64,000 bases of DNA from Diadophis punctatus similis (Eukaryota; Chordata; Lepidosauria; Squamata; Dipsadidae), in NCBI GenBank assembly GCA_023053685.1, contig JALIGW010000001.1, positions 225,654,434 to 225,718,433 of the forward strand, given 5' to 3'. A model generated the notes under the pieces. The model saw only the letters and a list, made by a program, of their open reading frames with translations, did no database searches and was not told the DNA's origin. Of the stretch, positions 1-36,821 are shown in pieces; position 1 is the stretch's first letter; each line of letters starts with the position of its first letter. Made by a program: the position numbers and the translations under genes.

Positions 1-146
1 AGAACTATAATACTTTGAGAATGGGTCTAACTGTTGGCCTTCCTTAAGGGCAATCATTGCCTATGTTATACTGTCACGATCCATAATTCCACATCAGATA
101 AAATCTGCCCAACCATGAAGTGCCACTTAGGAAAATTTAATTTAAT

Positions 147-900
147 TTAATTTAATGGATTTGTATGCCGCCCAACTCCCTAGGGACTCTGGGCGGCTCA
201 CAACATATTCAGATCCATTACAGCAATATAAAATACAATAAAATACAATAATTAAAAACATACAAAAGTTAAAAGAGTATCGTCTCGCTTTCACCCCGCC
301 TGCCGGAAGAGCCAGGTTTTTATTGCTTTCTGGAAGGCCAGCAGGGTGGGGATAGTCCTGATCTCCGGGGGAAGCTGGTTCCACAGGGAGGGAGCTCCCA
401 CAGAGAAGGCCCTCCCCCTCGGCCCCGCCAACCGACATTGTTTGGTCGATGGGACCTGGAGGAGGCCGACTCTGTGGGCCCTGACCGGTCGTAGGGAGGT
501 ATGCGGCAAGATGCGGTCCCGAAGGTAACCTGGCCCTGAGCCATGTAGGGCTTTAAAGGTAACGACCAACACCTTAAATTGGATCCGGAGGCTAATGGGC
601 AACCAATGCAGCTGGCGGAGGATCGGTGTTACGTGGGTGCATCTGGGTGCACCCACCACAGCTCACGCAGCTGCATTTTGCACCAATTGCAGTCGCCGGA
701 CACTCTTCAAGGGTAGCCCCATGTACAGCACATTGCAGTAATCCAGCCGTGAGGTGATGAGGGCATGAGTGACTGTGAGAAGTGCCCCCCTCTCCAAGTA
801 GGGTCGCAATTGGTGCACAAGACGTACTTGTGCAAAGAGAAAAGACTCTCTCAAGCCAAACTTAATTCCTGGTGACTTCATAAACAGGTCCATGTAAGTT
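147..900 (-). mobile_element. L2/CR1-group LINE, 3' end, 5'-truncated
   Basis: Read on the minus strand, this gives the C-terminal part of a non-LTR retrotransposon reverse transcriptase. It includes HALITSRLDYCN, RRLQLVQNAAA and LHWLPISLRIQFK, and ends FRKAIKTWLF-type. At least one frame shift lies near position 660. The 3' UTR contains a short GC-rich stretch reading GGGCGGCATACAAATCC and runs into an AATTT-repeat tail at 131-157. The motifs are characteristic of the L2/CR1 group; the exact family was not determined. A longer relative lies at 7,629-8,450. Confidence 0.8.
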
Positions 901-1154
901 TTTTGTTTTGTTTTGTTTTGTTTTTGCAATAATAAGAAATGAGTTCACCATCTTCTTCTGGGATATTTTTTCAGCTTCCCAGGTCAGCCTACAGTTCTAG
1001 GATTTCTTGGGTGTCTCCTACGCAAATATTATCCCGGTCCGGCCTTGCTTCGCTTTTTGAGACTATGTACTGTATTTTTCTTTAAAATCACAGGTATTTC
1101 CTAACTCAGTCAACAAATGAGTATTGGTCAGAGGAAGTGATGGGTTTTGTCAAA

Positions 1155-1400
1155 GAGCCGAGGTGGTGCAGTGGTTAGAGTGCAGCACTGCAAGCTACTT
1201 CAGCTGACTGCTAGCTGCAGTTCGGCGGTTCAAATCTCACCAGGCTCAAGGTTGACTCAGCTTTCCATCCTTCTTAGGTGGGTAAAATGAGCACCCAGAT
1301 TGTTGGGGGCAATATGCTGACTCTGTAAACCACTTAGAGAGGGCTGTAAAGCACTATGAAGCGGTATATAAGTCTAAATGCTATTGCTATTGCTATTGTC
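1155..1400 (+). mobile_element. tRNA-derived SINE with AATAGC-type tail
   Basis: The head GAGCCGAGGTGGTGCAGTGG resembles a tRNA promoter A box, and GCGGTTCAAATCTC resembles a B box. A conserved body follows (GGTGGGTAAAATGAG, GGGGGCAATATGCTGACTC), then TATAAGTCTAAATGCTATTG and a short repeated GCTATT tail. The unit matches a SINE type abundant in snakes. A second, 5'-truncated copy lies in reverse at 38,434-38,580. Confidence 0.8.
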
Positions 1401-2154
1401 ACCAACTGATGAGCCAGCCTAGAAGCTCAGAAGAAATTCCAGAGTAATTTCCCATAATAGGTCTGTTCATGATTAAATGTCTAAGGCTTCCAGGAAAAAA
1501 AGTGTTGCAGTCTTTGCTCAACCAGAGAAGCCCTGCATGTTTTCTATTGGAAAAAAATGTTCAAAAACACAATTACAAAATCAAAGTATACACTATGACA
1601 TTCTACAGCAAGCAAAAAGGATATCACATCCAACTGAACAACTGAGTAGCATTCTAATCTCCTGATGGCTGGCAGAAACATCATATATGACATAATACAG
1701 ATTTACAGGTAAGCTAGTCCTTGTTATTTGACACTGGATCCTTTAACATCCAGACTACATCCATGGCTTCTCTGGTTGCGCAACGACTGTGTCACTCCCC
1801 CCCCCCTGGAATCTTGTACCATCCATAGAAGCTAGAGTCATTGACGTGCCAGGAAAAACTAGCGACTATCAGATACAGCCGTTTCTTTATTTGATTGGTT
1901 TTATTCTCCCCTTTCAAAACTGCTGCAGGATTGCAGGCAATATTCAAAGAATTGGACTTCACTTTCTGTAAGTTCATCCAGAGTGGAAAGGCATTAGTTG
2001 ACCCCCAGGATGTTGTTTTATTGGATAAATATTAGGAAATAATTAATCTAATATTTCTATAATTTGCTTTTGGCTTCTTTGCACCTCATATACTATCGCT
2101 TCTTAAAGTGCATGCTCTTAATAACTCTTTTTCCCCATCTGCTCCTCATATTCG
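1401..2154. other. Intronic or 3' ANO9 sequence, nothing recognised
   Basis: This AT-rich single-copy-looking stretch has only short chance reading frames. I looked on the minus strand for the next ANO9 exon (the anoctamin loop with a Met-Cys-Pro motif) and did not find it here or elsewhere left of 3,157. That exon is presumably beyond the window. Confidence 0.5.
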
Positions 2155-2600
2155 CCTCTGATCTGATCTAAATGTAGTTCATAAAATCATATACCAAAAT
2201 GTCCTTCCTGTTAATGACTACTTCAGCTTCAACCGCAGCAATACACGAACACGTAATAGATTCAAACTAAATGTAAATCGCTCCAAACTCGACTGCAGAA
2301 AATACGACTTCAGCAACAGAGTGATCAATGCCTGGAATGCACTACCTGACTCTGTGGTTTCTTCCCCAAACCCCAAAAACTTTAACCTTAGACTGTCTAC
2401 AGTCGACCTCTCCCCGTTTCTAAGAGGTCTGTAAGGGGCGTGCATAAGCGCACCACTGTGCCTACCGTCCCTGTCCTGCTGTCCTATTGTCCTCTTTTAT
2501 CGTTACTTTTTACTTATGTTTATACAAACTACTACTATCCTATACATGTTTGACAAATAAATAAATAAATAAATAAATAAAATAAAAATAAATATTGGTT
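2155..2600 (+). mobile_element. CR1/Jockey-superfamily LINE, 3' end
   Basis: The plus strand encodes the reverse transcriptase C-terminus, with LPVNDYF, NVNRSKLDCRKYDF and a WN-LPDSVVSSP motif, up to a stop near 2,433. The 3' UTR (GTGCATAAGCGCACCACTG... TGACAAATAAATAAAT) ends in an AAAT repeat. The same 3' end recurs at 20,317-20,515 and, reversed, at 8,640-8,830. The copy is severely 5'-truncated, as is usual for LINE insertions. Confidence 0.8.
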
Positions 2601-3156
2601 ATAGTTCCAGATTTCCATGGCATACTTGAATGGGTCCACATAGAGCAAAAAAATTCTGACAAATGATTCTGCCTCTTTCCAAACTGCTTGTATCCACACA
2701 GGAAGGCAACAACTGGGAAAGATTCCTCCAGGATTACCCGTGTATTGGCTTCTCATTCCCAGTGTTATGCTTGAACTGGTTCCTGTCCATAACAAAAAGA
2801 AGGTTGCATGAGGGGTGAGGAACAAGGGCCAAGTAACTCTGCAGTCGGAGGGCTGAGGAATACAACAGCTGCCTGCTCTTGACTGGGGAGGTCCAATGTG
2901 GGTGCATGACTGGTTTTATAGATTGGAGGGTCCACCAATCCGTTAGAAGAAAGAGGAAGTGGAGGAGAAAGAGGAGAAAGCTGTAGCCTTCTCAAAATCA
3001 TTGTTCCCTTCTCCAGCCTCAGATGCCTATTAACTGCAGGAAGCAATGTCAAAAGACCAAGAAAGTGGTTTCCCTTTCTAAACTTTCAAAGGTGGCCACA
3101 TTCTTCATCCTCATCATCGTCCTGCCACATTCTCACAAGCAAAAAGAGTAACTCAC

Positions 3157-27649
<24,493 letters not shown>

Positions 27650-28354
27650 GGTGGAGGGAGATCGGCGCTCCTCTCGCGCAACAGGCCCCGGAGACGAGCG
27701 CTCCTAGCTTCCGATCTACGACTCCTTCGCCCGCTAACCGAACTTCAGGAGCTGTGCCGGAGGGAACCCCTCCGCCACATGTTGCTTTGGGCCGTCCTTT
27801 CAGGCTCCCAGGTCTCTAGTTCCAATTCAAGCCTGAGTGCTCGAGGCAGCCGGACTTCCGCGTGTGACTGCTTGGCTGCGATGCGCCTCCCGACAACAGA
27901 ACCACCACCTGCCGCTGTTGCCGCAGGCAGAGAGAGAATGGCAGACTTGCCCTAAACTTCCCGCCCTGCCAGATGTAACCAGGATACGAAAGAGTAACCG
28001 GGCAGGGGCGGGGAGAGCCAAGCCCTTTGCGATCTTGCTCAGGGATGGGTGTGCGCTCCGCGCTTCCCTTTGTTGCTATAGCGCGAGCTAGTTTTCTTCC
28101 TCGAAGTGTAAATAGATCTCACCGTACGGGAGTCCCGTCCCCCGCCAACCAGGTTAACTAGCTGAGCAGAAGATAAAAACCAGTCTGACTTTGGGGGTGG
28201 CATCAGGAGCCACTTGTTTTTTTTTAAAACTGGGTTCACATCACATGGAACTGTAAAAAGGCTCAGAATCAGTTTAAGGGAGTCACTGCGGCTGCATTGG
28301 ACCAAAGGACCACCGAAAATGGAAGGTGAAGATGAGGGCTCTGCTGAACCTCAC

Positions 28355-28411
28355 CTGCGCAAAAATGCTCTGCACCCGGCTCGGACTGACACACTTCTTT
28401 TCTCGTATCAT
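28355..28411 (-). CDS. ANO9: Alternative ANO9 first coding exon (19 codons)
   Basis: On the minus strand an ATG with A at -3 opens 19 codons (MIREKKCVSPSRVQSIFAQ) that end exactly at a GTGAGG donor in phase 0. This also joins in frame to EIPLMPL. The length fits human ANO9's N-terminus better, but the sequence is not recognisably conserved, and it lies just outside the CpG island. Confidence 0.3.
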
Positions 28412-28851
28412 TTTTGTCTAAAGAAAGGGAATTTTCCTCTAAAGCATGGTGCCTTTTCCTCCTCCTTGCTTTGTAGGAATTCATCAGAAAGGTGGTAGAC
28501 TCATCTAGAATGTAGGAAGATCTACAAACCTGGCATTGCATGGACCCCAAAATTTCTTAAATTAGTTCTTAAGTGACAGGTTAGATTTGGGTTCAGTGTG
28601 TAATATGAACCCTGCTGCTGTGGTTTGTACACCATAGTGTGATTATGAACCTAATCGTTCAGTAAACCATAATTAAACAATAGCTTAGCTCATTATGAAT
28701 AATCTTTTATTGGAAGTGTATAAGAAGGTTCATGAATTGCAGTACAAGGTTATCATTTCCTCATTATGCAATTTATTTACTCCCAGATAAGCAATTTCAG
28801 GGAGAAAGGGAACACTTAACAGAGCTTTTTTGAATTTGTTTTTAGTCATTA

Positions 28852-28854
<3 letters not shown>

Positions 28855-28911
<57 letters not shown>
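28855..28911. repeat. GT dinucleotide microsatellite
   Basis: About 28 uninterrupted GT units. Confidence 0.97.
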
Positions 28912-28912
<1 letters not shown>

Positions 28913-29901
28913 CATTTATAGTTTTATGATCCATCTTTTTTACAGGAGCTCAAGTTAGCTTCCAGGAGGTTCTTCCCTCATTTCCCAATAATCCTGTGTG
29001 ATATTGAACTGAGAGACGTTGGTAGAAACTTAAACTTAAATCCAGTGGTCATCTAACATCTTAATCATTATATTTCATTTTCATTCATTCTATCTCATTA
29101 GATACAGTGAAAGAAAATGGGAAATAATCAGTGTATAGGATACCTACATATTAGATTAATTCATTGTACTAAACTGCTGTTTTATTGCGGCATAGTAAGT
29201 AAACTACAATGAATAAACCACCCCACATATACATATACTTACTCCCATACACAACGTATAGTGCTATGCGTGAACTAAGCCTCTGTGCTTTGCCTGGTTT
29301 CTGCTTAGTGTGATAATTATTAATTATTGTTGATTATTATTGTAAAAATGATTAGTTATTTTGACCTGTGTCTATGGTAGCTGCTTGAAAAGCTGGTAGT
29401 TCAATAAGATGTGCAGTTTCATCAAGTGTTGGGTAACACTGATGACTTTCAGAGGTTTTAGGGATCTTTCCTAATGGTCCCCTTCTGCTCCCAATACCCT
29501 CAAGATTGATAGATTACAATTCCCATAACAAGAATAAAGATAGAGACACTCTTGAGTTAAATTCCTGGTCACTAGAGGGACACATCCATGCAGTTTTCCT
29601 GTTAACAATATGGAAGTAATTTGCTACTGTCATCTTGTAGGATGTTTTCTACTCCCTGGAACTGGAATTTTTGGGTGATTTTTATCTCTCTATTAATCAG
29701 GCCTAAACTTGCTTAGCTTTAGAGTCCCAGTCATATCTGCGAGGCATTAGAGAGATACTGTGCTAATTGTAAAGGCCTGTTGTACTCCTTGCCCTTTTTA
29801 TTGTATGTTCCATATTTAAAAAATCCTCAGCGCCTTCTTCCCAGCAGCTCATGACAAAAATGTGACACAGGCAGCAGAAACTGCTTTAAATTGGGATATT
29901 G
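28912..29901. other. Upstream of ANO9, nothing recognised
   Basis: AT-rich intergenic DNA without a recognisable gene or repeat family. Confidence 0.45.
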
Positions 29902-30083
29902 CAGTGTTTCTCAACCTTTTCTTCACCATGGACCCCCCCCCTTTAAATACCTTTTGTGGCCATGGACACCACCAAGATTTAACTCAAGATTTGAATCATA
30001 GCATTTCTTCAAGCCTTCTTGAACCCCCTGTGATTACATTGCAGCCCCCCAGGCGTCTGCGGACCACAGGTTGAAAACCACTA
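29902..30083. mobile_element. hAT-type MITE (CAGTGTTTCTCAACC family), 182 bp
   Basis: CAGTGTTTCTCAACCTTTTC and CACAGGTTGAAAACCACTA are inverted ends. The target duplication GGATATTG/GCATATTG matches in 7 of 8 bases. Confidence 0.85.
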
Positions 30084-30669
30084 GCATATTGCAAAGGTTG
30101 ATCTGTAATGAATTATTTGATCTATATTAGTATTTTCCTTCTTTGTAATGCATTTAGGAATGCACTTGTAGTACTAGTAATAGTATAATGACTGGTAGTA
30201 GTAGTAGGATAGACATGGATTGCAAAATGAAGGGATTTTTCTGGGCTAGAAAAACATATACTAGACATGAATTGGTCTCTGCTTTTCTATATCAGCCATG
30301 GTAGGTAGACACCCTTGGGTGAAGACAACTCCCATGCCTGAACATATGGATCTGTTATTCTTGCCTAAGAAATAAACAATTGCTTTGTTGCCTAATGCTT
30401 GATTACAATTACCCATCAATCAAACACCAATCAAATTATGCCAGAAGACTCAGGCGTCCTAAGCTATAATTTTCTTAACTGTAATTGAGTTTTAAACTCA
30501 CAAGGCTGAGTTACACAATAGCCATAAACCCTGATTTACAAGTTACAAAGGATAAATTAGCAAAACATGCCAAACTAGAATCAAACACCCTGCATTATTC
30601 AGATAAAGTAGTTCATGTGTATAAAATTCAGCCTACATAATCTGTTGGTAAGACATGATTTTATTAATC

Positions 30670-31560
30670 AAGGTTCACAGAATCTTAGTATATATGAAAT
30701 GGAAGGCACTTCACAAATCACCTTGTCCGATTCCCTGTTTAGTGAGGAAGTTCACTAAACCGTCCCTGACAGATGGCCATCTGAACATTTCCAGTGAGAA
30801 GGAGGTCATCAGTTTTCTCAACATATAGTTTACAGTTTAACAAGTCTTCTTATTCTTGTGATTCTCATAATCAGCCTGAATTTAACTCAATTGTTAAATA
30901 GATGAATGTCCATTTCTAACAATCCTTTACATATTTGAAGACTATTATAATAACTTCCTTTTGCAAGCTAAACATATGACTTGATTTCCAATCTTACCAG
31001 TGTTCATCTGAACTTGCTCCAGCATCTCTACAATATATGTAGAGCACTGTAAGATTGCAATAGTCTTTTTGCTATTGCATCACACTGCTTGCTCATGTGT
31101 AGCTGATGATGAGTGGTATCTCTGTATATTTCTTATATAGTCACCAAGTCAGATGTCTCAAATCCTCTTCCTGTGCACTTAATTTTTCCTACCAAAATGC
31201 AGGACACTATACTTGCTACCATATATCATAATCCTATAGTACTCAATTTGATTCCATTTTTGCACTGTAAAGGTCATTTTAAATTGAGATTCTGTCCTAC
31301 TAATCACTTATAAAGCTGTTGTATAGCACACAGGCAAGGAGAGACTGCAGAACCCCACTGACATTTCCCTTTCCTTGATATAGAACTCTTTATGAGCATA
31401 ATTTGGGTGTTATTATTCAAGCAATTGCAAATTCTCTGGGCTGTAATATCTTTTAACTCATATTAATCTTATCTACAAAGATATAATGAAAGACTGTCAG
31501 ATGCTTTACTGAATTCCCAATACATTACATTCACAGCAGCATACCCTTGGTCTATTAAAT
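30670..31560 (-). mobile_element. Old CR1-type LINE fragments
   Basis: Plus-strand phrases TTCACAGAATCTTAG, GATGGCCATCTGAACATTTC, TTTTGCAAGCTAAACATATG, TAACAATCCTTTACATATTT and the TGTCAGATGCTTTACTGAAT block near 31,494 are degenerate minus-strand CR1. No frame remains. Confidence 0.5.
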
Positions 31561-31847
31561 TGGTTGTACTACATGAAATTTTGGGAGAAAAAAAGTGAAG
31601 AGTCCTTCAGATTGAGCTTAAGTATTGGTAATTTGATGGGGTATCTATGTAGGTACGCTATATGAGAATAATATGAACATGGTTTGCTTTTGCATTCCAA
31701 TATGTTTATTTATTTTATTTTATTCAATTTCCCAGTTCAACTTGTCCATTAATCAAATTTATATAGCCACTCATCTCAGTACTTGATTCTGGGCACTCAG
31801 AAGCAGCTAAAACAACAAGGCAAAACAATTCAAGAAACAGTTAAAAA

Positions 31848-32010
31848 TCACGAGAGCTAGTTTAGTGGTTAAAGCATCAGGCTAAAATCAGGAGGCTATG
31901 ACCTCTAGTCTTGCCGTAGGCAAAAAGCAGCAGGGTGACCTTGGGCCAGTCACTTTCTCTCAGTCTTAGGAAGGAGGCAATGGCAAACCACTTCTGGGGG
32001 GAAAAAACCT
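31848..32010 (+). mobile_element. Sauria-type tRNA-derived SINE
   Basis: CACGAGAGCTAGTTTAGTGG and GTTAAAGCATCAGG mimic the tRNA A-box head. A B-box-like CTCTAGTC follows, then the body GGGTGACCTTGGGCCAGTCA and a GAAGGAGGCAATGGCAAACC segment. Confidence 0.75.
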
Positions 32011-32355
32011 ACTAAGAAAACTGCAGGGACTTGTCCAGAGTCTTTGAGAAAAGGTCATGATTATAAAACTATATAAAATCTGTAAATAGAGTACATATCC
32101 ATTATAAATACATCCATTTATAATAGTAACACAACCAGTGAATAAGCTCTGAATAACTCCTGAGTCTCTATGTCCATTGGCCAAACCATATTTTCAGGAC
32201 CTTGCAAAAAACCAGAAGGGTCAGGGCCAATATAGCTTGAAGTGAAAAAAGAAAAAAAAAAAGAAATAAGGAAAGTGTTAAGCAGTTTGCTTTTTTTCTA
32301 ATTCCCTAAAACTGGAGGTTTTGACACTTTTACATATGAACCCACCATTAATATA

Positions 32356-32389
32356 TAGTCTTCAATATATTAATATATATTGAAGACTA
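32356..32389. repeat. Short perfect inverted repeat (15-bp arms)
   Basis: TAGTCTTCAATATAT (32,356-32,370), a TAAT loop, and its exact reverse complement (32,375-32,389). It is AT-rich and not followed by a T run. Confidence 0.85.
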
Positions 32390-32482
32390 GTCAACCATCT
32401 GTCAGGGAGGCTTTCATTAAGTTCTTGCACTGATCAGAAGGTTGCTCTCAACCTGCATGGCTGCTTCCCACCGAATCCCATT

Positions 32483-32687
32483 TGTTAAGTCCCATAAATA
32501 GAAGAGACAGGAGGCGAGGCTAGTGACTTCAGCTCTTTATTCGGTTACAGCAAGTAACTTCAGCAATGCTTAGATTATGGCAGGGGTTTAAATAGGGAGC
32601 CCGATTGGCAAGAGCCAATCAGGATTTACCTACTCAAGTTCCCTGTCGGACTGGAGTGAGAACTTCACCAGTTCTTGAGACAAAACA
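32483..32687 (-). repeat. 3' LTR of the gypsy element
   Basis: On the minus strand: an inverted CCAAT pair (32,603-32,620, GATTGGCAAGAGCCAATC), a TATA-like TATTTAAA (32,587-32,594) and a poly(A) signal AATAAA (32,536-32,541), in that order. It differs from the 5' LTR at three of 205 positions. Confidence 0.95.
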
Positions 32688-32725
32688 TCCCTTTCCCTTT
32701 AGCTCAGTGCATAAATCAGCATATG

Positions 32726-33710
32726 TACCGTATTTTTCAGAGTATAAGATGCACCTTTTTACCCCCCAAAAGAGGGTGAAAACTTGGGTGCGTCTTATAC
32801 ACCGAATGTAGCCCCACCCAGCCACCCCCACCCTTTGGCCTCTGCCTGCCAGCAATTTACCTCTTTGCAGCAAACAAAGCACAAGACGAGCACAAGAAGA
32901 GATGATCTGCCTCCCGACCTATAGCTGACTGAGGCTTACAAGCCAGGTGGTAAAATGAAACTGAAACTAAGGTGGCTGTGATGAGACATATTGCTGGGAG
33001 ATAAACTGCTGGCAATATTAGACTGCTAAAATTTCAGGAAGGCAAGCTAGAGCTGCTGTGGCTCAAGAGATAGAGCTCTTGCCTCACAATCAGGAGGTTG
33101 TGAGTTCTATCCTAGGTACAGGCAGATTCTGTTAATACGTTATTTTGTTAAATGTTTGTAGAGTGTTCAAATTCTTAGACTTATTTTTTTAAAGACTGCT
33201 TTATTATTGTTCTAGACAACTTAACAAAATGAAGAAGCTTTTTAAAATAAATGCTTGCTCTGAAGAGGCCCAGTGCTATTGTATCTTCTTTTAAATAGCA
33301 GAGAATACTTCGAGAAAGCCACATCAATTTTAAAGATCTGTAAAAGTATAATCTGAAATGTCCTGTTTTAGTATTAAGTATTAGTATTAAAATAAGCCAG
33401 CTGAGAAACCCTGCCTTAGTCATGTTTGGAGTAGATGTATTTAAATAATTAGGAGGAGTTAGTGTGATTACATGTAAGAAAACTTTCTGGGATTAATATA
33501 CTGCCATAATGTACATTTCTCCAATTCTTTGCCATTTCTATGGGTCAGGCACACATGCACAGAAATACACAGCAAACAGTGTATATCATCTGTGCTGTTT
33601 GCTGTTTGGCAAATTGCTGGGAGGCAGAGGCCTTTTTTCCTTGTTTTCCTCCCCCAAAACTAAGGTGCGTCTTATACTTTGGTGCGTCTTATACTCCGAA
33701 AAATACGGTA
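32726..33710. mobile_element. TA-flanked MITE nested in gypsy element
   Basis: TACCGTATTTTTCAGAGTAT and ATACTCCGAAAAATACGGTA are inverted ends bounded by TA. Mirrored TGCGTCTTATAC motifs lie inside. The interior includes a tRNA-like SINE remnant near 33,060-33,115 (TGTGGCTCAAGAGATAGAGC... GTGAGTTCTATCC). Confidence 0.88.
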
Positions 33711-34258
33711 ATCCTCAAGGTATGTAGGACGTTTAACAGATCTAGTTGACCTGCGCAGATCAGTCGGGGTGTTGGTCAGAGCCGGAGAGGACGTGTTTTT
33801 TCCCTCTGGCTCCCTCTGTGGAACTTGCTGGAATGGCTCAATGGCGATGTTGGATTTACTTGGGCTGCATTCCTCGACATTGCTGGGTGGCGCCTCCGGA
33901 TCAAAAGCTAAGTGAAGCGGCTCCGGAGAAATAGTCGTAGCTGTAGGGAGGATACAGTTAGGAGTTGGGCCCTCTTCACAGTCAGCGTTTAGTAGCCGGC
34001 AGTCTCGTAATTGGTCTAAATGCCACCGCCATTTCCTTCCATCCCCCATACCTATTACATATGATTTTGGTCCTGTTATTTCCAGGACTTTTCCAGGTAG
34101 CCATAGGAGACCTGTGGTGTGATTCCTAGTGTAAACCTGGTCGTTTATTTTAAATGTTCTAATTTGTGCCGAGTTACTTGTTTCCCCCTTGTTTGAATAA
34201 CTCGGGTGTAACCTATCGAGGGTGGACCTAAGCTTTTGGCCCATCAGAAGTTCGGCAG
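33711..34258 (-). pseudogene. gypsy integrase C-terminal region
   Basis: The minus-strand frame contains GQKLRSTLDRLHP, a chromatin-binding-like stretch (KVLEITGPKSYVI, RWHLDQLRDC) and a terminal RRSTRSVKRPTYLEDY motif typical of gypsy integrase tails. It is separated from the integrase core by the LINE fragment at 34,259-34,605. Confidence 0.8.
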
Positions 34259-34605
34259 GGCTCTTCCCTGTGACCGTACTTATTTATTTATTTATTTATT
34301 TTGTTATTCTTATATGCCACCCAACTCCCGAAGGACTCAGGGCGGCGTACAACAGGGAGAAATACAAGAATAATCAAAAATTACATAGAATTAAAAACAA
34401 GTACAAAATTTAAAAACAGTTTTTAAAACAACAACATCCATTCAGCACATACATACTTGGGGGGTGAGCTCGGGTGGATTTAAGCTGTCCCCCCCACCTG
34501 CAGGAAAAGCCATGTCTTAACGGCTTTTCGGAAGGCCAGCAGAGTGGGGATGGTCCGGGTCTCTGGGGGTAGTTGGTTCCAGAGCATGGGGCCGGCCATT
34601 TGGTG
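34259..34605 (-). mobile_element. L2/CR1-group LINE 3' fragment nested in gypsy pol
   Basis: ATTTATTTATTTATTT, then TTATATGCCACCCAACTCCC, GGGCGGCGTACAAC and GGAAGGCCAGCAGAGTGGGG match the 3' end of the LINE at 147-900 and 7,773-8,450. It interrupts the integrase coding. Confidence 0.85.
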
Positions 34606-34620
34606 TTATGTGCTGTGTAG

Positions 34621-35249
34621 TTAGTAGACGGTCAATGCGGGCCTGCCAATCCCTGGCCTAACTCTGCCCAAAGCTTCTTTTGTGACTTGAACGGCTCTTT
34701 CTACCGCTCCATTACTACTGAGCTGGAAGGGCGCGACCAACGTGTGTTTTATTCCCAGGCTTGCTAAGAACCCTTCAAATTGTGTTGAGGTCAATTGCAG
34801 CCCATTGTCAGAGACTAAAATATCCGACAATCCATATGTTGCAAATAATCATCTCAGTGCCTTGATAACTGCTTCTGCAGTAGTGTTATGCATTAATATT
34901 ACCTCTAACCATTTGGAATAAGCATCGACTATTATTAGGAATGTTTGCCCATGGAATGGACACGCAAAATCCATGTGTAACCTTGACCAAGGGGCCCTGG
35001 GTTGTTCCCACTCATAGGCCTTGGATTTGGGGGGGGTAATGCTCTCGATTCCTGGCACGGAGTACACCCTGCGACCCAGTCTTCTATGTGTTTGTCCATG
35101 TTGGGCCACCACACATAACTCCATGCCAGTGCCTTCATTCTAACCATTCCAGGGTGCCCTTCATGTAGCACCCCTAGAATATCCTCTTGTAGCAACAGAG
35201 GAGCGAGGACCCTGTCACCCCATAATAGGCACCCCCCCTGCACCACCAT
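34621..35249 (-). pseudogene. gypsy integrase core, frame-shifted
   Basis: The HHCC zinc-binding region (VLHEGHPGMVRMK through GCTPCQESR) lies at 35,249-34,935. The catalytic core follows with HMDFACPF, IIVDAYSKWLEV, VSDNGLQLTS and SSNGAVERAVQ, giving the D, D, E residues. The pieces fall in at least three frames, so no single integrase can be made. Confidence 0.88.
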
Positions 35250-35258
35250 TTTATGTTG

Positions 35259-36821
35259 TCATTTCGCGTATGGTTGGAGACTGGGTTTAAATGGCCCTTG
35301 TGGCCACCCCCTCTTTACCCAGTTCATAATAGTGCGGAGCTCAGCGCCTCTGGCTGTTCCGGCTGCAATGTCTTTTGCTGTTATTAGTCCCGGTTTAGCA
35401 ATGTCTATCAAGAGAATTGGGAGTCCCGGAGTGGGATCATCCACTAGGTCTGGCAAAGGGCAGTGGCTCAACGCGTCTGCATTGCCCATGTGCTTGCCAG
35501 GTCGGTGTGTTAAGGAGTATGAATAAGCGGCAAGAAATAGGGACCATCTCAGCATTTTAGGGGGCATGGCGTCCGGCGTGGGCTTGTTTGCTGCTAATAG
35601 CCCCAATAAGGGCTGGTGATCAGTGACCAGCTCAAAATGCCTTCTGTACAGGTATTCGTGAAAACACCTTACCCCAGCAATCAAAGCCAGGGCCTCTCGG
35701 TCAATTTGACCGTAATTTCTTTCTGTGGAAGAAAGAGTTCTTGAGAAATAGGCAATGGGGGCTTTGCGGCCATCCGGAAATCTGTGTCTAAGCACTGCCC
35801 CCACCCCAAAAGGCGATGCATCACACACAAGTACCACTGGCAGAGTCTCATTAAATTGAATCAGAATGCTATCTTGCAGTAACAAATTTTTCACTGCTTT
35901 GAAAGCCTGTGCTTGTGTGTGTCCCCAAACCCAGGGTGTGTTATTTGCTAGTAGCCTGTGCAAAGGCTCTGCGATGGCAAATTTATTTTTCAGGAACATA
36001 CTGTAGAAGTTCAGAAGTCCTAAGAAAGCCTTTAGTTCGGTCTTGTTGGTGGGCACCGGAGCCTCTCTGATGGCCCTAAACTTGCTTTCGGTGGGGTGCG
36101 GTCCGGATCTGTCTATCCGGTACCCCAAAAACTCCACTTTGGAAACCCCTATCTGGCATTTACTGGGTTTGGCTCTTAGCCCTGCCGCTCTGAACCTTGA
36201 GAGTACTTCTCGTAATCTTTCTCTCAGTTGGGTTTTGTCCCTTGCAGTTATTAACACATCGTCAAAATATGGAACGACCCCTGGTAACTTGTTCAACAGT
36301 CGTTCCATTATTCCCTGAAAAATTCCTGGGGCTACACTAACACCGAATTGTAGCCTATTACATTTGAAAGCCCCGCGATGGGTCACTATTGTTTGAGCTA
36401 ATGCGGTCTCGCGATCGACCGGAAGTTGCTGGTACACTTGCGCGAGATCTAACTTCGCAAAAATGGCGCCCGGGCCCAGCGTGTGTAATAGATGCTGTAC
36501 TACTGGCAGTAATGCCTTATTTAATGTGCATTTATAGTCAGCGCAGATGTGCACAGACTCATAGCTTTTTAAAACTGGTACTATGGGAGTTTCCCATTTT
36601 GCGTGGTCCACAGGCTCTAAAATTCTCTGAGCTATTAATCTGTCTAATTCTTTATCTATTCGTGGTTTTAATGCAAAAGGGACCTTTCTGGGGCTTAGTC
36701 TCACAAGTTGGACCCTGGGGTCTAAACTAAAAGATATAGGGGTGCCCACATACTTGCCCAGTGATGGATCAAACGCTTCCTGGGATTCCTGCAACAGGTC
36801 ATCACAGCCATCCACAATCAT
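35259..36821 (-). pseudogene. gypsy reverse transcriptase and RNase H, open over 520 codons
   Basis: This is the longest open frame in the window. The reverse transcriptase shows LDRLIAQRILEPV, ICADYKCTLN, LQFGVSVAPGIFQ and the catalytic YFDD in VVPYFDDVLIT. The thumb/connection region follows (LGYRIDRSGPHPTESK, LKAFLGLLNFYSMFL). RNase H shows VLVCDASPFGVGAVL, YFSRTLSSTERNYGQIDREA and TDHQPLLGLL. The enzyme would copy element RNA into DNA in cytoplasmic particles. Upstream protease and downstream integrase are broken, so the whole polyprotein is not intact. It is listed as a pseudogene for that reason. Confidence 0.93.

Noticed and set aside
1..3156. Search for the ANO9 exon after the first membrane helix
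   Set aside because: No minus-strand frame with the expected Cys-rich loop or following helix was found. The next exon is probably left of the window.
28320..28500. Plus-strand frame starting MEGEDEGSAEP, possible novel gene exon
   Set aside because: No homologous gene is known between ANO9 and PTDSS2, and no conserved domain was seen. The plus-strand frame overlaps the candidate ANO9 exon on the other strand.
32356..32389. Hairpin as a terminator or regulatory RNA
   Set aside because: Short AT-rich arms in intergenic vertebrate DNA without transcription evidence; recorded only as a repeat.
33055..33115. Possible tRNA gene (A- and B-box-like motifs)
   Set aside because: It lacks a foldable acceptor stem and lies inside a nested MITE; best read as a SINE remnant.
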